Numbered from the stretch's first letter, positions 34,216 through 43,179 are shown. The stretch is 64,000 nt of DNA from Prevotella sp. HUN102 (GCF_000688375.1 NZ_JIAF01000004.1:2232001-2296000); one strand, 5' to 3'. Notes: generated from the letters alone by a model not told the origin. Made by a program: numbers and translations.

Positions 34216-35388
34216 TTATTTCTTTTTAGAATGCAATGTGATTACAGTAATTTCATTGGGCATATTCAAACGGAAAGGAACGAGACCTCCCAAACCTGCC
34301 GTAATGTAGAGCATACGGCCGTTGTCTTCGTAGAGCCCGTAGTCTTCCGTAAGTCGCAGATGGGTCGGGCGCAGCCCGAATATCTGCATCTGTCCGCCGT
34401 GTGTATGGCCTGAGAGCGTGAGTTGTGCGTGCGTGTTCGGGAGAATGGAGCGACGCCAAGCCGAAGGATCGTGCTGAAGCATTATTACAAATGCCTCTTT
34501 GCTTATCCCTTTCATTGCTTTCGCCACATCTACCTTATGCGGGAAGGGAGGTTTGCCGTCGTTTTCTTCGCCACATATATATATATGGTCTTTTCCATTG
34601 TATATCTCCACGCTGCTGTTATTGAGCAACGTCCAGCCTAAAGTATCTCGAATCACGCTTTGCAGTCGCCGTTCCTGTGCCGACAGCTCTTCAGGCGTGC
34701 CCTTCACGTATTCCGTATAGTCGTGATTGCCGAGAACGGCAATCGTTCCTTTCAACGGTTCTTTGAGATAATGAGCAAGCGTTTCCACTTCCTGTGGACG
34801 CATATTCTGAATGTCTCCCGTGAAGAGAATCAAGTCTGCTTTCTGTTTTGCAATACTGTCCATCTCTGCTTTTAGAATATTTTCGCGCCATCCTTGGAAT
34901 GTTCCCAGATGAAGATCGGACACGTGAACAATGCGATAGCCGTCGAAAGACTCCGGAAGGTCTTCAAATGACAGGTCTATGTTCTTTACTCTGATTTCCG
35001 AAAAGCCTAAAGTAAGCCCGTAGATATAGGTTCCCACCATCAACGCTCCGACCAAGAGACCGACGTAATGCCCCCAGTTGCGATGCGTATGGGTAATATA
35101 TTTCCTAACGAACCATCCAATGGACGAGAAGAAAGTAAAGATAGCCTTCGGTCCGACCACCATTCCTATGAGCACCAAGTAAGTATTAAGCCACGTCAGG
35201 TCTGTTGGTGCAAAGTTTCTGATGGATGCCAGTATGCAGGTATAGCACACGAGAAATATGGTTGGAACCCACCAAAGGAGCCGCAACCACCAAGATATCT
35301 TATAGTGCTTGCGGAAATAATGTGCATCGATATAAACATCGGACAGCACGATTATGAGCAACAAGGGTATAACAATTCTTGCTATCAT
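34216..35388 (-). CDS. Membrane-anchored metallophosphoesterase (YkuE/YaeI-like)
   Basis: A 390-residue protein with four hydrophobic segments in the first 130 residues and a calcineurin-type phosphoesterase domain. The metal ligands are VHVSDLHLG near 155, FTGDIQN, VLGNHDYTEY and SGHTHGGQMQIFG, and the protein ends TAGLGGLVPFRLNMP. Relatives act on lipids or other phosphate esters at the membrane. It lies between dihydroorotase and PlsC-like genes in the same leftward run. Confidence 0.86.
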   Translation of the reverse strand: MIARIVIPLLLIIVLSDVYIDAHYFRKHYKISWWLRLLWWVPTIFLVCYTCILASIRNFAPTDLTWLNTYLVLIGMVVGPKAIFTFFSSIGWFVRKYITHTHRNWGHYVGLLVGALMVGTYIYGLTLGFSEIRVKNIDLSFEDLPESFDGYRIVHVSDLHLGTFQGWRENILKAEMDSIAKQKADLILFTGDIQNMRPQEVETLAHYLKEPLKGTIAVLGNHDYTEYVKGTPEELSAQERRLQSVIRDTLGWTLLNNSSVEIYNGKDHIYICGEENDGKPPFPHKVDVAKAMKGISKEAFVIMLQHDPSAWRRSILPNTHAQLTLSGHTHGGQMQIFGLRPTHLRLTEDYGLYEDNGRMLYITAGLGGLVPFRLNMPNEITVITLHSKKK

Positions 35389-35397
35389 CCGTCTGTC

Positions 35398-36738
35398 TTA
35401 TCTAAATGAGAGTTTCTCGCCGCGACATTCGGCATCGAACTTATCATTGTCCAATATATGGCGGCCATTACAGAAGGTATGGACTACCTTCCAGTTGTAT
35501 TCGTGCCCTTGCATAGGACTCCATTTACACTTGCTCTGGATAATATCTTCGGTAAGTTTCCACGGCTCGTTCGGCTTAACGATGGCAATATCGGCCTTGA
35601 AACCTTTTCGCAGATAGCCTCTCTCATTGATATTGAAGAGCTTTGCAGGGGCGTGCGCCATCAGTTCCACCAGTTTTTCTATGGTAAGAACACCGTTATC
35701 GACCATTTCCAGCATCGTAACCAATGAGAATTGAATGAACGGCATTCCAGAAGTTGCCTTGGCACAGCCACCTTGTTTCTGCGAAAGAAGGTGTGGAGCG
35801 TGATCGGTTCCTATTGTAGTGATACGGCCATCCATTAATGCTTTTCGCAGTTCGGAACGGTCGTTTACTGTTTTTACGGATGGATTGCACTTGATCAATG
35901 CCCTCTTCGTGAGATAATCTTCGTTTGAAAAATACAAATGAGCGATTACAGCTTCGAGCGTAACGAGGTCTTTTGCGCCTGGAAGCTCAAGCAATGAGAG
36001 TTCCTTAGCCGTTGAAAGGTGTGCAATATGAAGACGGGTGTTGTGTTTCAATGCCAGTTCCACAGCCAATCGGGACGACTGCCAGCACGCCTCTTCGCTG
36101 CGAATTTCGTGATGATGCGTGATGTCGGGGTCTTCTCCATACAGCTCTTTCGCACGTTTCATATTTGCATTGATGATACCGGAGTCCTCACAATGCGTCA
36201 TTACAGGCAGATTCATCTCGGCAGCTTTTGAAAAAATATTCTCCAAAGCGTTTCGCTTATCCACCAGCATATTACCGGTGGATGCCCCCATAAAGAGTTT
36301 CACACCCGGAATGCCGTGAATGTCCAGCTCTTTGATGAGTTCGGCGTTTGCATTCGTAGCACCGAAGAAGAAACTGTAATTGACGTGGCTTGTTCGTTCA
36401 GCCCTTTCAAACTTGTCGTTCAGAGCTTCCAAAGATGTTGTTTGTGGATTCGTGTTCGGCATTTCCACGAACGAAGTTACGCCACCATAGGCAGCAGCCC
36501 TGCTCTCGCTCGCAATAGTAGCCTTCTCTTCCAGTCCCGGTTCGCGGAAATGCACGTGCGTATCTATCATACCGGGTAAAACAAAACAACCCGTGGCGTC
36601 GATTGTCTCACCGAATGTGCCACGGGATGGTTGCGTATTTTCCGTAATTTCGGCTATCCTTTCATTATCAATAACAACTGCACCCTTGAAAGTGCGTCCT
36701 TCATTGACTATCGTTCCGCCGTAAATGAGTTTCCTCAT
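35398..36738 (-). CDS. pyrC: Dihydroorotase
   Basis: A 446-residue class I dihydroorotase that closes carbamoyl-aspartate to dihydroorotate in pyrimidine synthesis. Metal ligands are HVH at 61-63 in the MIDTHVHFREPG motif, with MTHCEDS, LHIAHLSTA and TTIGTDHAPH further on. The length is normal. It ends 9 bp before the metallophosphoesterase gene starts; the DUF4369 gene lies 26 bp upstream. Confidence 0.93.
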   Translation of the reverse strand: MRKLIYGGTIVNEGRTFKGAVVIDNERIAEITENTQPSRGTFGETIDATGCFVLPGMIDTHVHFREPGLEEKATIASESRAAAYGGVTSFVEMPNTNPQTTSLEALNDKFERAERTSHVNYSFFFGATNANAELIKELDIHGIPGVKLFMGASTGNMLVDKRNALENIFSKAAEMNLPVMTHCEDSGIINANMKRAKELYGEDPDITHHHEIRSEEACWQSSRLAVELALKHNTRLHIAHLSTAKELSLLELPGAKDLVTLEAVIAHLYFSNEDYLTKRALIKCNPSVKTVNDRSELRKALMDGRITTIGTDHAPHLLSQKQGGCAKATSGMPFIQFSLVTMLEMVDNGVLTIEKLVELMAHAPAKLFNINERGYLRKGFKADIAIVKPNEPWKLTEDIIQSKCKWSPMQGHEYNWKVVHTFCNGRHILDNDKFDAECRGEKLSFR

Positions 36739-36764
36739 CCTTAAATATATCTTTTAAATGTTCT

Positions 36765-37628
36765 TTATTGTTTGGTCTTTGCCGTGTCTCCAGCCATTTC
36801 TGCTGGTGTGGGAGGTGCGGGAACAGCATCGGGAGTGGTGCCTGCCGCATCGGGAACGGGCATTGTCCGTTGGTCAGGTAAGCCTGCCGTGCCGTTTCTA
36901 TACTCCTGAAGAGAATTGTATATGAACTTTACCTGTGGGTCGTTCTTGAAGCTGTCCGGGGCTTTTGTCATTATATATTCAATCCAAGAGGGCAACTGGC
37001 TCGAAGCATTCATATACAGATACTGATTCAGCCATATTGGAAATGCCCCGGGATCGGAGTCATAAGCCACACGCGTAGAGAATCCCCAAGAACTCAATAC
37101 ATTGTCAAAGTTGTTCACAACGAAATTCGTAAACAGCGTATCACCCGAATAATAGACCTGCATAGCCTTCATCATAGCCTCACGGTTCACGCTATATTCG
37201 TCCTTACCGTCCAAGAGAGCGGCGTTCCCCTGATGCTCAATCTCCATATATCGGTTGCTGAGCTGCACAAATTTAGCCCAGAACTGATTGAGTTTGTCGT
37301 TCAATGGCGTTCCACCTACTTCACGCTGACCGTTGTCCAACCTCATAACGATGTCTCCCTCTTCCATAACGACAGGGAAAAAGTTCATATCGCCGATGTA
37401 AACACTTACCACCTGAACCGAATCGAAAGTACCCTGAAAAGTAAACTGACCGTGAACGACATCGCAGGAGTCGAGGCTCTGCAACGAACCATCATTAACT
37501 TTTTTAAGATACAGCTTTCTTCCATCAAGGCTTGATATGTTAGATGTGCCCTGTATGTTATAGGATTGAGCGCACGATGCAAGTGCTACGAGAGAGATTA
37601 GAGCATAAAGTATTTTATTCATAGACAA
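36765..37628 (-). CDS. DUF4369-type lipoprotein
   Basis: A 287-residue lipoprotein: signal KILYALISLVALASC with Cys19 as likely lipid site. A beta-rich DUF4369-like domain follows (DGRKLYLKKVNDGSLQSLDS, then GQFTFQGTFDS), as found at the N-terminus of Bacteroidetes thioredoxin-like proteins. No CxxC thioredoxin motif is present. The C-terminus is a Pro/Ala-rich tail. It is first of the four-gene leftward run leading to pyrC. Confidence 0.78.
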   Translation of the reverse strand: MSMNKILYALISLVALASCAQSYNIQGTSNISSLDGRKLYLKKVNDGSLQSLDSCDVVHGQFTFQGTFDSVQVVSVYIGDMNFFPVVMEEGDIVMRLDNGQREVGGTPLNDKLNQFWAKFVQLSNRYMEIEHQGNAALLDGKDEYSVNREAMMKAMQVYYSGDTLFTNFVVNNFDNVLSSWGFSTRVAYDSDPGAFPIWLNQYLYMNASSQLPSWIEYIMTKAPDSFKNDPQVKFIYNSLQEYRNGTAGLPDQRTMPVPDAAGTTPDAVPAPPTPAEMAGDTAKTKQ

Positions 37629-37724
37629 TTTCCTTGTTCAAGACAAATATACAACGTATAGTTGATGTAGTGAAAGTTTTTCATTCAATTTAAAACTATA
37701 AGCTGCTTTTTAGCGTTTTTTCGC

Positions 37725-38150
37725 TTAATGCTTGTCTTCTTTCTTCAATTCGTGGTCGATACGGTGGGTTGAATACACCTCCAATACGGCACCGATAAGC
37801 ATTGCTACCACCCAGTTGTTCTGAAACACGCGAATATATGTGAGCTGACTGCTGATGTCTTTCACGAAATAGGGCTGCAGAAGACCGTGTTCGGATTCCA
37901 CCATCAGCAATCCTGCAATGACAAAGCACACATTCGCAAGCACCATTATCTTTCGGAGACGGCGTATCGTAAGGCTCTGACCGAGATATTTCTGGCGAAT
38001 CTGCATCGCTGCAAACAAGACTGCACCGACCAGCATTACCCAACTCACAATCCCACGTTGGAAGAAAAAGACATAGAGACCTGCTCCTGCCACCATCATT
38101 ATGCCTCCCAACAAAAACAACAAACTCTCTAATCTACTCAACAGTCTCAT
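37725..38150 (-). CDS. Four-span membrane protein
   Basis: A 141-residue protein with four hydrophobic segments (LLFLLGGIMMVAGAGLYVFF; WVMLVGAVLFAAM; MVLANVCFVIAGLLMV; VVAMLIGAVLEVY). It overlaps the FtsB-like gene upstream by 17 bp with the start chosen here; an ATG 11 codons earlier would overlap by 50 bp. Similar small proteins accompany ftsB/divIC-like genes in Bacteroidales. Function is unknown. Confidence 0.7.
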   Translation of the reverse strand: MRLLSRLESLLFLLGGIMMVAGAGLYVFFFQRGIVSWVMLVGAVLFAAMQIRQKYLGQSLTIRRLRKIMVLANVCFVIAGLLMVESEHGLLQPYFVKDISSQLTYIRVFQNNWVVAMLIGAVLEVYSTHRIDHELKKEDKH

Positions 38151-38478
38151 TTTCAGATGTATTTCCGGCAGGCTGTTCGTCATCGCTCAATACGAATATA
38201 TCCTCATCGTCTGCCTTCATAAAATAACGTTCGCGAGCAATCTTTGCAATAGCATCAGGATTGCGCTTCAACTCTTTCAGTTGCTCGGTAGCACGCTGAT
38301 AATTGGCTTCATATTCCTGTATTTCTTCCTTCAGGTCTTCAATCTGATAGGCATACCCTAAACGCTTCATCAGGCTGTTCTCACCGAGAACACCCACCAT
38401 CAGTATACCGACAAAAATCGTTATCGGATACTTGAAACGGCTGAGAAAATTATAAATATGTCCAGTAAACTTGCTCAC
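38134..38478 (-). CDS. FtsB/DivIC-like septum formation initiator
   Basis: A 114-residue single-span protein: cytoplasmic start, transmembrane segment (ITIFVGILMVGVLG, about 19-33), a coiled coil (IEDLKEEIQEYEANYQRATEQLKELK) and the family's post-coil motif (ARERYFMKADDEDIFVL). It belongs to the divisome FtsB/DivIC group, which joins FtsL and FtsQ-type proteins at the septum. Confidence 0.85.
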   Translation of the reverse strand: MSKFTGHIYNFLSRFKYPITIFVGILMVGVLGENSLMKRLGYAYQIEDLKEEIQEYEANYQRATEQLKELKRNPDAIAKIARERYFMKADDEDIFVLSDDEQPAGNTSENETVE

Positions 38479-38563
38479 GTTATTAATTACCTTTTTATTT
38501 TGACTTTCAGAGAGAAACAGAAATCATTCTGCAACAACATCCATTCCCCCTGCTATCTCTATG

Positions 38564-38571
38564 CAAAAGTA
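38564..38571 (-). promoter_or_regulatory. Promoter -7 element for the FtsB-like gene
   Basis: TACTTTTG on the minus strand (38571-38564), 85 bp before the start codon, fits the TAnnTTTG element. The gap to dnaX holds two divergent promoters. Confidence 0.5.
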
Positions 38572-38668
38572 ACTAAAAGATTCTGAATAGTGAGACAACG
38601 CAAATGAGAATTTTAGCTAATTAACATTTTATCGGTGGTCTCTGAGCCATAATTTTTCAACTTTTTAC

Positions 38669-38676
38669 TACCTTTG
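38669..38676 (+). promoter_or_regulatory. dnaX promoter -7 element
   Basis: TACCTTTG, 22 bp before the dnaX start, in an AT-rich stretch. The upstream -33 half is not obvious. Confidence 0.5.
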
Positions 38677-38698
38677 CAAAAACTATCAGAATCAAACT

Positions 38699-40516
38699 AT
38701 GGACGAATATATCGTTTCGGCGCGTAAATACCGACCTATGACCTTCGACTCCGTGGTGGGACAACAGGCATTGACCACCACGCTGAAGAATGCCGTAAAG
38801 AGCGGGAAACTCGCCCACGCCTATCTCTTCTGCGGCCCTCGGGGCGTAGGAAAGACCACTTGTGCGCGTATCTTTGCAAAGACTATCAACTGTACCAATC
38901 CCAACGCTGAGGGAGAAGCCTGCAACGAATGCGAAAGCTGTCAGGCTTTCAACGAGGGAAGAAGCTACAATATCTTTGAACTGGATGCGGCAAGCAACAA
39001 TTCGGTTGAAAACATCAAGACCCTGATGGACCAGACTCGCATTCCTCCACAGGTGGGACGTTACAAGGTTTTCATCATCGACGAGGTTCACATGCTCTCC
39101 ACGGCTGCTTTCAACGCTTTTCTCAAGACGCTGGAAGAGCCGCCAGCACACGTTATATTCATTCTTGCCACAACGGAGAAGCACAAGATTCTGCCAACCA
39201 TTCTTTCGCGCTGCCAGATTTACGACTTCGAAAGAATGACGGTGCCGAACATTATCAACCATCTGAAAGCCGTTGCAGAGAAAGAAGGCATACAGTTTGA
39301 GGAGCAGGCACTGAACATCATTGCCGAAAAGGCCGACGGAGGTATGCGCGATGCGCTTTCCATTTTCGATCAGGCTGCAAGTTTCTCGCAGGGAAACATC
39401 ACTTACCAGAAGGTCATCGAAGACCTCAATGTGCTCGATGAGGAAAACTATTTCAAGATTGTAGACCTCGCAATGGAGAACAAAGTGAGCGAGATTATGG
39501 TGCTCCTGAACAATATTATCAACAAGGGATTCGACGGCGGCCACCTTATCAACGGACTTGCATCGCACGTGAGAAACGTCCTGATGGCAAAGGATCCACA
39601 GACACTTCCCCTGCTTGAAGTGAGCGAGCAGCAGAAACGCCAGTATCAGGAGCAAGCCCAGAAGTGCCCGACGCCTTTCCTTTACCAGTCGTTGCAGATT
39701 ATGAACCGTTGCGACGTAGAATACAGACAAAGCTCCAATAAGAGGCTTTTGGTGGAAATCACGCTCATTCTGGTGGCACAGATCACGCAGAAGGACGACG
39801 AAACGCCCGCCTCGGGGCGCAGCCCTAAGCGTTTGAAATCCCTGTTTAAGCATCTTATTATTAAGGCTCAGCCTAAACCGGTTCAGCAGGTAACCGGGGG
39901 GAGCCGTGCAAAGGCTGCACAGACGGAAAGGAAATCGGCAGAACCTGTTGCTCCACAGCAGACAGAGCCGGCTTCTTCCACCCACGTTTCCGTGCAGCTC
40001 AATGAATCCGTGGCTGCCAAAACAGCCCCGTCGGCGACAATGCCGAAAATAAACCTCGGCTCTATCGGAATGTCGTTCAGGAATCTCCGAAACGAGGGCA
40101 AGGCCGAAGTGGTGGAGGAAGACAAGGTGGAAATCACCAATAAGGACGAAAACCAACAGTTCTCGCAACAGGACCTAATCGTGGAATGGCGTGCAATGTG
40201 CAACCGAATAGGTAAGGCAAACGTTGGTCTGGCGCAGCGAATGAAGCACCTCAGCCCTCGGATTACCGAATTTCCGAACGTGGAGGTACTTGCCGAAAAC
40301 AACATTCTTCTTGAGGAAATGCAGGCATTCAAGGGACGCATTCACGCCACTTTGACGAAGTATCTCCACAACGGAAACATAGCAGTAAGTTTCCGGCTTG
40401 CCAAACAAGAGGAGATAAAGCCTATCCTGACACCGAGACAAGAACTGGAGAAACTGCAAAAGGAAAATGCAAGCATCGCCAGACTCATTGAAAAGTTGAG
40501 CTTGGATTTGGTATAA
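38699..40516 (+). CDS. dnaX: DNA polymerase III subunit gamma/tau
   Basis: A 605-residue clamp-loader ATPase. Walker A GPRGVGKTT is near residue 45, a four-Cys zinc site lies in CTNPNAEGEACNECESC, Walker B is IIDEVHML near 125, and the sensor region is TILSRCQIYDF near 168. A variable linker (from about 375) and a C-terminal tau-like domain follow. The length fits Bacteroidales full-length proteins, and I see no slippery A-run for a programmed frameshift to gamma. It is the last chromosomal gene before the tRNA and prophage. Confidence 0.95.
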   Translation: MDEYIVSARKYRPMTFDSVVGQQALTTTLKNAVKSGKLAHAYLFCGPRGVGKTTCARIFAKTINCTNPNAEGEACNECESCQAFNEGRSYNIFELDAASNNSVENIKTLMDQTRIPPQVGRYKVFIIDEVHMLSTAAFNAFLKTLEEPPAHVIFILATTEKHKILPTILSRCQIYDFERMTVPNIINHLKAVAEKEGIQFEEQALNIIAEKADGGMRDALSIFDQAASFSQGNITYQKVIEDLNVLDEENYFKIVDLAMENKVSEIMVLLNNIINKGFDGGHLINGLASHVRNVLMAKDPQTLPLLEVSEQQKRQYQEQAQKCPTPFLYQSLQIMNRCDVEYRQSSNKRLLVEITLILVAQITQKDDETPASGRSPKRLKSLFKHLIIKAQPKPVQQVTGGSRAKAAQTERKSAEPVAPQQTEPASSTHVSVQLNESVAAKTAPSATMPKINLGSIGMSFRNLRNEGKAEVVEEDKVEITNKDENQQFSQQDLIVEWRAMCNRIGKANVGLAQRMKHLSPRITEFPNVEVLAENNILLEEMQAFKGRIHATLTKYLHNGNIAVSFRLAKQEEIKPILTPRQELEKLQKENASIARLIEKLSLDLV

Positions 40517-40551
40517 GAAAACCAATTTTACGATACATAAAATCATTTTAG

Positions 40552-40602
40552 AGCCAAAACTGCCTGCATTCTTCACACGTCTGCAAGCAATTTTGGCTTT
40601 TT
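40552..40602 (+). terminator. Terminator after dnaX
   Basis: AGCCAAAA with following TGC/TGCA blocks (40552-40567) pairs with the complementary TGC/GCA blocks and TTTTGGCT (about 40582-40598), followed by TTTTT. It is about 35 bp after the dnaX stop. Confidence 0.65.
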
Positions 40603-40615
40603 ACAATCTATTTAT

Positions 40616-40646
40616 TTTGCACTTTCCAAACTTTACATTACCTTTG
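40616..40646 (+). promoter_or_regulatory. tRNA promoter
   Basis: TTTG (40616-40619), 19 bp, TACCTTTG (40639-40646): a full Bacteroidetes promoter ending 11 bp before the broken tRNA gene. The intact tRNA further on may still use it. Confidence 0.65.
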
Positions 40647-40657
40647 CATACGCTTTT

Positions 40658-40696
40658 GGCTCCGTAGCTTAGCTGAATAGAGCGTCAGATTCCGGT
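40658..40696 (+). pseudogene. 5' half of a tRNA-Arg(CCG), broken in the anticodon loop
   Basis: GGCTCCG acceptor strand, TA, a D-arm (GCTTAGCTGAATAGAGC) and the start of an anticodon stem run up to AGATTCCGGT (40687-40696). After this point the sequence no longer pairs: no matching anticodon 3' strand, T-arm or acceptor partner is present in the next 80 bp. The AGATTCCGGT segment recurs in the intact tRNA-Arg at 40814-40823, so it is a likely integration core. This half is probably the host gene split by element integration. Confidence 0.6.
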
Positions 40697-40785
40697 GCTT
40701 GAGTTACAAAAAGGCTGCCAAGCTATAATAGGCAAAAATGCCAAGTTCGATAATCGTGCAAAGCGAAGATACAAAAAACTCGTAA

Positions 40786-40857
40786 GCACTTGTAGTTCAA
40801 TGGATAGAATAGAAGATTCCGGTTCTTCAGATTAGGGTTCGATTCCCTACAAGTGTA
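40786..40857 (+). tRNA. tRNA-Arg, anticodon CCG
   Basis: The cloverleaf is complete: acceptor GCACTTG (40786-40792) with CAAGTGT (40850-40856) including a terminal G-U, D-stem GTTC/GAAT, anticodon stem GAAGA/TCTTC around loop TTCCGGT (anticodon CCG), T-stem TAGGG/CCCTA with loop TTCGATT, discriminator A. No CCA is encoded. It is AT-rich and unlike the split tRNA-Arg 90 bp upstream except for the anticodon-loop core, so it may have come with the prophage and replace the broken gene. Confidence 0.88.
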
Positions 40858-40863
40858 CTCCTA

Positions 40864-40891
40864 AAAAGCCAACTTTCAAAAGTTGGCTTTT
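40864..40891 (+). terminator. Terminator after tRNA-Arg
   Basis: AAAAGCCAACTTT (40864-40876) pairs with AAGTTGGCTTTT (40880-40891), followed by ATTG. It lies directly behind the tRNA and before the integrase gene. Confidence 0.75.
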
Positions 40892-40973
40892 ATTGTTTCC
40901 GCACTTTTAAGGCTTTTCCTCTACTTTTGCGGTAAAATGTGGTTCAAATGTGCCACAATTTACCTGCAAGATT

Positions 40974-42245
40974 ATGAGTACAACATTTAAGGCTGTGGTA
41001 TATGCCCACCACAAAAAAGTAGATGGCACGTACAATGTAAAAATACGTGTTACGCACAACAGGCAACGCAGACACATTGCTACAAATATATTTGTAACCA
41101 AAGAGGAACTGACACGAGGGCTGAAAATAAAATCAGCCAAAGTAAATGATTTGCTAAAAAAGGAGATAACCCAATACCAAGAGATAACAGCTACTATCCC
41201 AACAGCAAAAGCAAGTTGCATGGGAGTGGCAGAGGTTGTGGAGTATATAAGCAATTACGAGCGGACACACTCTGTATTTAACCTTGACTTTATAGAGTTT
41301 GGCAGACAAGTTATTGATGAGTACATAAAGGCTGGGAGAATAGGTACAGCAAAGAGTTACGAGTGTACAATAAACGCATTAGTACGCTGGCTCAAAAGAG
41401 AACACTTGTATATAAATGAAATTACGGTGCAGTTCCTCACTGATTTCTATCTATGGATAAAAAACGATATGCCTGCACGCAAAGGAAGAAAAAAGGGAGA
41501 GCGTGCGCCCTCCTTGTATTTGGGTAACATACGGATATTACATAACAAGGCTAAGGATATATACAACGATGAAGATGCAGGAGTTATACGCATACCTTTA
41601 AGCCCATTTAAGCGTTTCCACGTTCCACGCCAACCACTCACACGCAAAAGGAGTATAACAATAGAGCAATTACAAGCTATAATGCAAGTACCCGATGGTA
41701 AAACAAAGGATAGTAGGGTTACGCTGGCAAGGGATATGTTTTTGCTCTCCTTTGGGCTTATAGGTATGAACAGTGTAGATTTGTACAACTGCACACAAAT
41801 AGAGGGCAACCGTATAATATACCAACGTACCAAGACACGCAACAGGAGAGCCGACCACGCAACTATCAGCGTAAAGGTTGAGCCTTGCGTAATGCCACTG
41901 CTGGAAAAATACAGAGACAAAACAGGCAAAAGGGTATTCAACTTTTATCAACGTTATTCTGATTCTCACACCTTTAATGCCAATATAAATAAAGGGCTAA
42001 AAAAAATAGGTGCTATGCACGAGGTAAGCATAGCTGATTTAGAGTTTTACGCAGCAAGGCATACGTGGGCAACATTGGCAAGGAATAAAGCAGGGATAGA
42101 TAAAGCTACCATACATGAGGCATTAAACCACGTGGACGAGCAAATGCGTATAACAGATATATACATAGATAGGGATTACGGTAAGCAAGATGAAGCAAAC
42201 CAAACATTGCTTGAACTTGTGTGTTTTACTCCTCCACTTTCTTAG
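40974..42245 (+). CDS. Tyrosine recombinase/phage integrase
   Basis: A 423-residue site-specific recombinase: an N-terminal arm-binding domain (FKAVVYAHHKKVDGTYNVKI), a SAM-like core-binding domain (about 90-190) and a catalytic domain with AARHTWATLA near 360, EALNHVDEQM and a C-terminal Tyr in DIYIDRDY. The first catalytic Arg position is occupied by Ile in FGLIGMNSVDLYN, a variant I know from other Bacteroidetes integrases. The start at 40974 is chosen over one eight codons upstream because the family begins MSTTFK. It lies directly after tRNA-Arg, the expected target, and its 3' end overlaps the next convergent gene by 20 bp. Confidence 0.92.
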   Translation: MSTTFKAVVYAHHKKVDGTYNVKIRVTHNRQRRHIATNIFVTKEELTRGLKIKSAKVNDLLKKEITQYQEITATIPTAKASCMGVAEVVEYISNYERTHSVFNLDFIEFGRQVIDEYIKAGRIGTAKSYECTINALVRWLKREHLYINEITVQFLTDFYLWIKNDMPARKGRKKGERAPSLYLGNIRILHNKAKDIYNDEDAGVIRIPLSPFKRFHVPRQPLTRKRSITIEQLQAIMQVPDGKTKDSRVTLARDMFLLSFGLIGMNSVDLYNCTQIEGNRIIYQRTKTRNRRADHATISVKVEPCVMPLLEKYRDKTGKRVFNFYQRYSDSHTFNANINKGLKKIGAMHEVSIADLEFYAARHTWATLARNKAGIDKATIHEALNHVDEQMRITDIYIDRDYGKQDEANQTLLELVCFTPPLS

Positions 42246-42507
42246 CAGCCATCATACGTCCTTTCCCAGTAAGCAGCCACCTTGCACTTACATTATATAC
42301 CTCTACAAGAGGAACAAGCCAGTACAGCTTAAGCAGCTTGCGCTCTAATTCTTTTTCTTGAGCATAAAACAACCTCTTATCAATATCATACTGCCTGCAA
42401 TAAGTTTGGCGACCTCTTATTACTTTGGTATCTAAAAGCACATTAAATGCCTCATAGAAACGCCTCTTTATCCCTGTAGAAATGTTTTCACTCTTTTGTG
42501 TTGGCAT
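42226..42507 (-). CDS. Phage regulator-like protein
   Basis: A 93-residue protein. Its C-terminal VYNVSARWLLTGKGRM resembles the end of CI-type helix-turn-helix domains (compare the repressor at 42679-43152, which has FGFNAAWLTTGYGAM). The N-terminal part (IKRRFYEAFNVLLDTKVIRG) is helical. It is convergent with the integrase gene and part of the leftward repressor transcript. A DNA-binding role is inferred. Confidence 0.65.
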   Translation of the reverse strand: MPTQKSENISTGIKRRFYEAFNVLLDTKVIRGRQTYCRQYDIDKRLFYAQEKELERKLLKLYWLVPLVEVYNVSARWLLTGKGRMMAAKKVEE

Positions 42508-42649
42508 AATACAGGGATTTTTTTGCCTCTAATAGGCAGCTTTTAATACTTACAAGCTCTTCAACAGGCTTGCCATCTATAACAGCATTATCAATAGCAA
42601 TTTCAGCCTTTAATAATGCCTCATTTATATATTTTTCGATTATTCCCAT
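42488..42649 (-). CDS. Small 53-residue phage protein
   Basis: A short frame starting at the ATG at 42649 and ending TGA at 42488, overlapping the next gene by 20 bp as is usual in this region. The product (GIIEKYINEALLKAEIAIDN, then a helix ending YYANTKE) is helical and acidic. No family is recognised. It is supported by codon character and by filling an otherwise empty gap in the leftward operon. Confidence 0.5.
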   Translation of the reverse strand: MGIIEKYINEALLKAEIAIDNAVIDGKPVEELVSIKSCLLEAKKSLYYANTKE

Positions 42650-42678
42650 ACTGTGCTAATACTTTGGTTTGAGAGGAA

Positions 42679-43152
42679 TTATACGGCAGCTCCTGTTTTT
42701 TCATTAAAAGTTGAACTAAAATCCTGTTGCAGCTGGCTTCTTAACGCCCCAATCTCTCTATTGAGTTTTTGTATCTCCAAATCTTTTTTATACAACAACT
42801 CATCTTTTTCCCTAACAACGCTTGCTGGGTATAATTTACCCTCACTAATGAGTTTAAGGATTTCATTAGCCACAATTTCCGACCCCTCAAATACAACTTT
42901 TTTAGTCGTACCTTCTGCATCTTCCATATCCGCTTCAAACATAGCTCCATACCCAGTGGTTAGCCACGCTGCATTAAAGCCAAAAACCTTACTCCAATTA
43001 GCTGCTGTTCGTTTTCCAAAAGGTTTGCCATTTAGCAGCCTACCAACTACTTGCTGTGTTGAGCCAAGCATTTCAGCAGCCACTACTTGAGTAATACCTT
43101 TTTCCTTGAAGTAGTCCTTAATTTTTTTACCTACATTATCTGCCTGTGTCAT
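42679..43152 (-). CDS. CI-like phage repressor
   Basis: A 157-residue protein with an N-terminal helix-turn-helix (IKDYFKEKGITQVVAAEMLG, then TQQVVGRLLNGKPFGKRTAA) and a coiled-coil C-terminus (DLEIQKLNREIGALRSQLQQ). There is no LexA-like peptidase domain, so prophage induction probably does not use RecA-stimulated autocleavage. It faces the rightward early operon across a control region with three TACGAC half-sites. Confidence 0.82.
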   Translation of the reverse strand: MTQADNVGKKIKDYFKEKGITQVVAAEMLGSTQQVVGRLLNGKPFGKRTAANWSKVFGFNAAWLTTGYGAMFEADMEDAEGTTKKVVFEGSEIVANEILKLISEGKLYPASVVREKDELLYKKDLEIQKLNREIGALRSQLQQDFSSTFNEKTGAAV

Positions 43153-43179
43153 AGTTACTTATATAAAATCACTAAAATT

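Noticed and set aside
38657..40168. 503-codon open frame antisense to dnaX
   Set aside because: dnaX is clear on the opposite strand, and the antisense product is Cys/His/Leu-rich without any motif.
38699..40516. Programmed frameshift in dnaX giving a separate gamma subunit
   Set aside because: No slippery A-run with a following hairpin was found in the linker region.
40658..40857. A single tRNA with an intron
   Set aside because: The 5' half at 40658 has a different acceptor stem (GGCTCCG) from the 3' acceptor strand (CAAGTGT), which pairs with GCACTTG at 40786.
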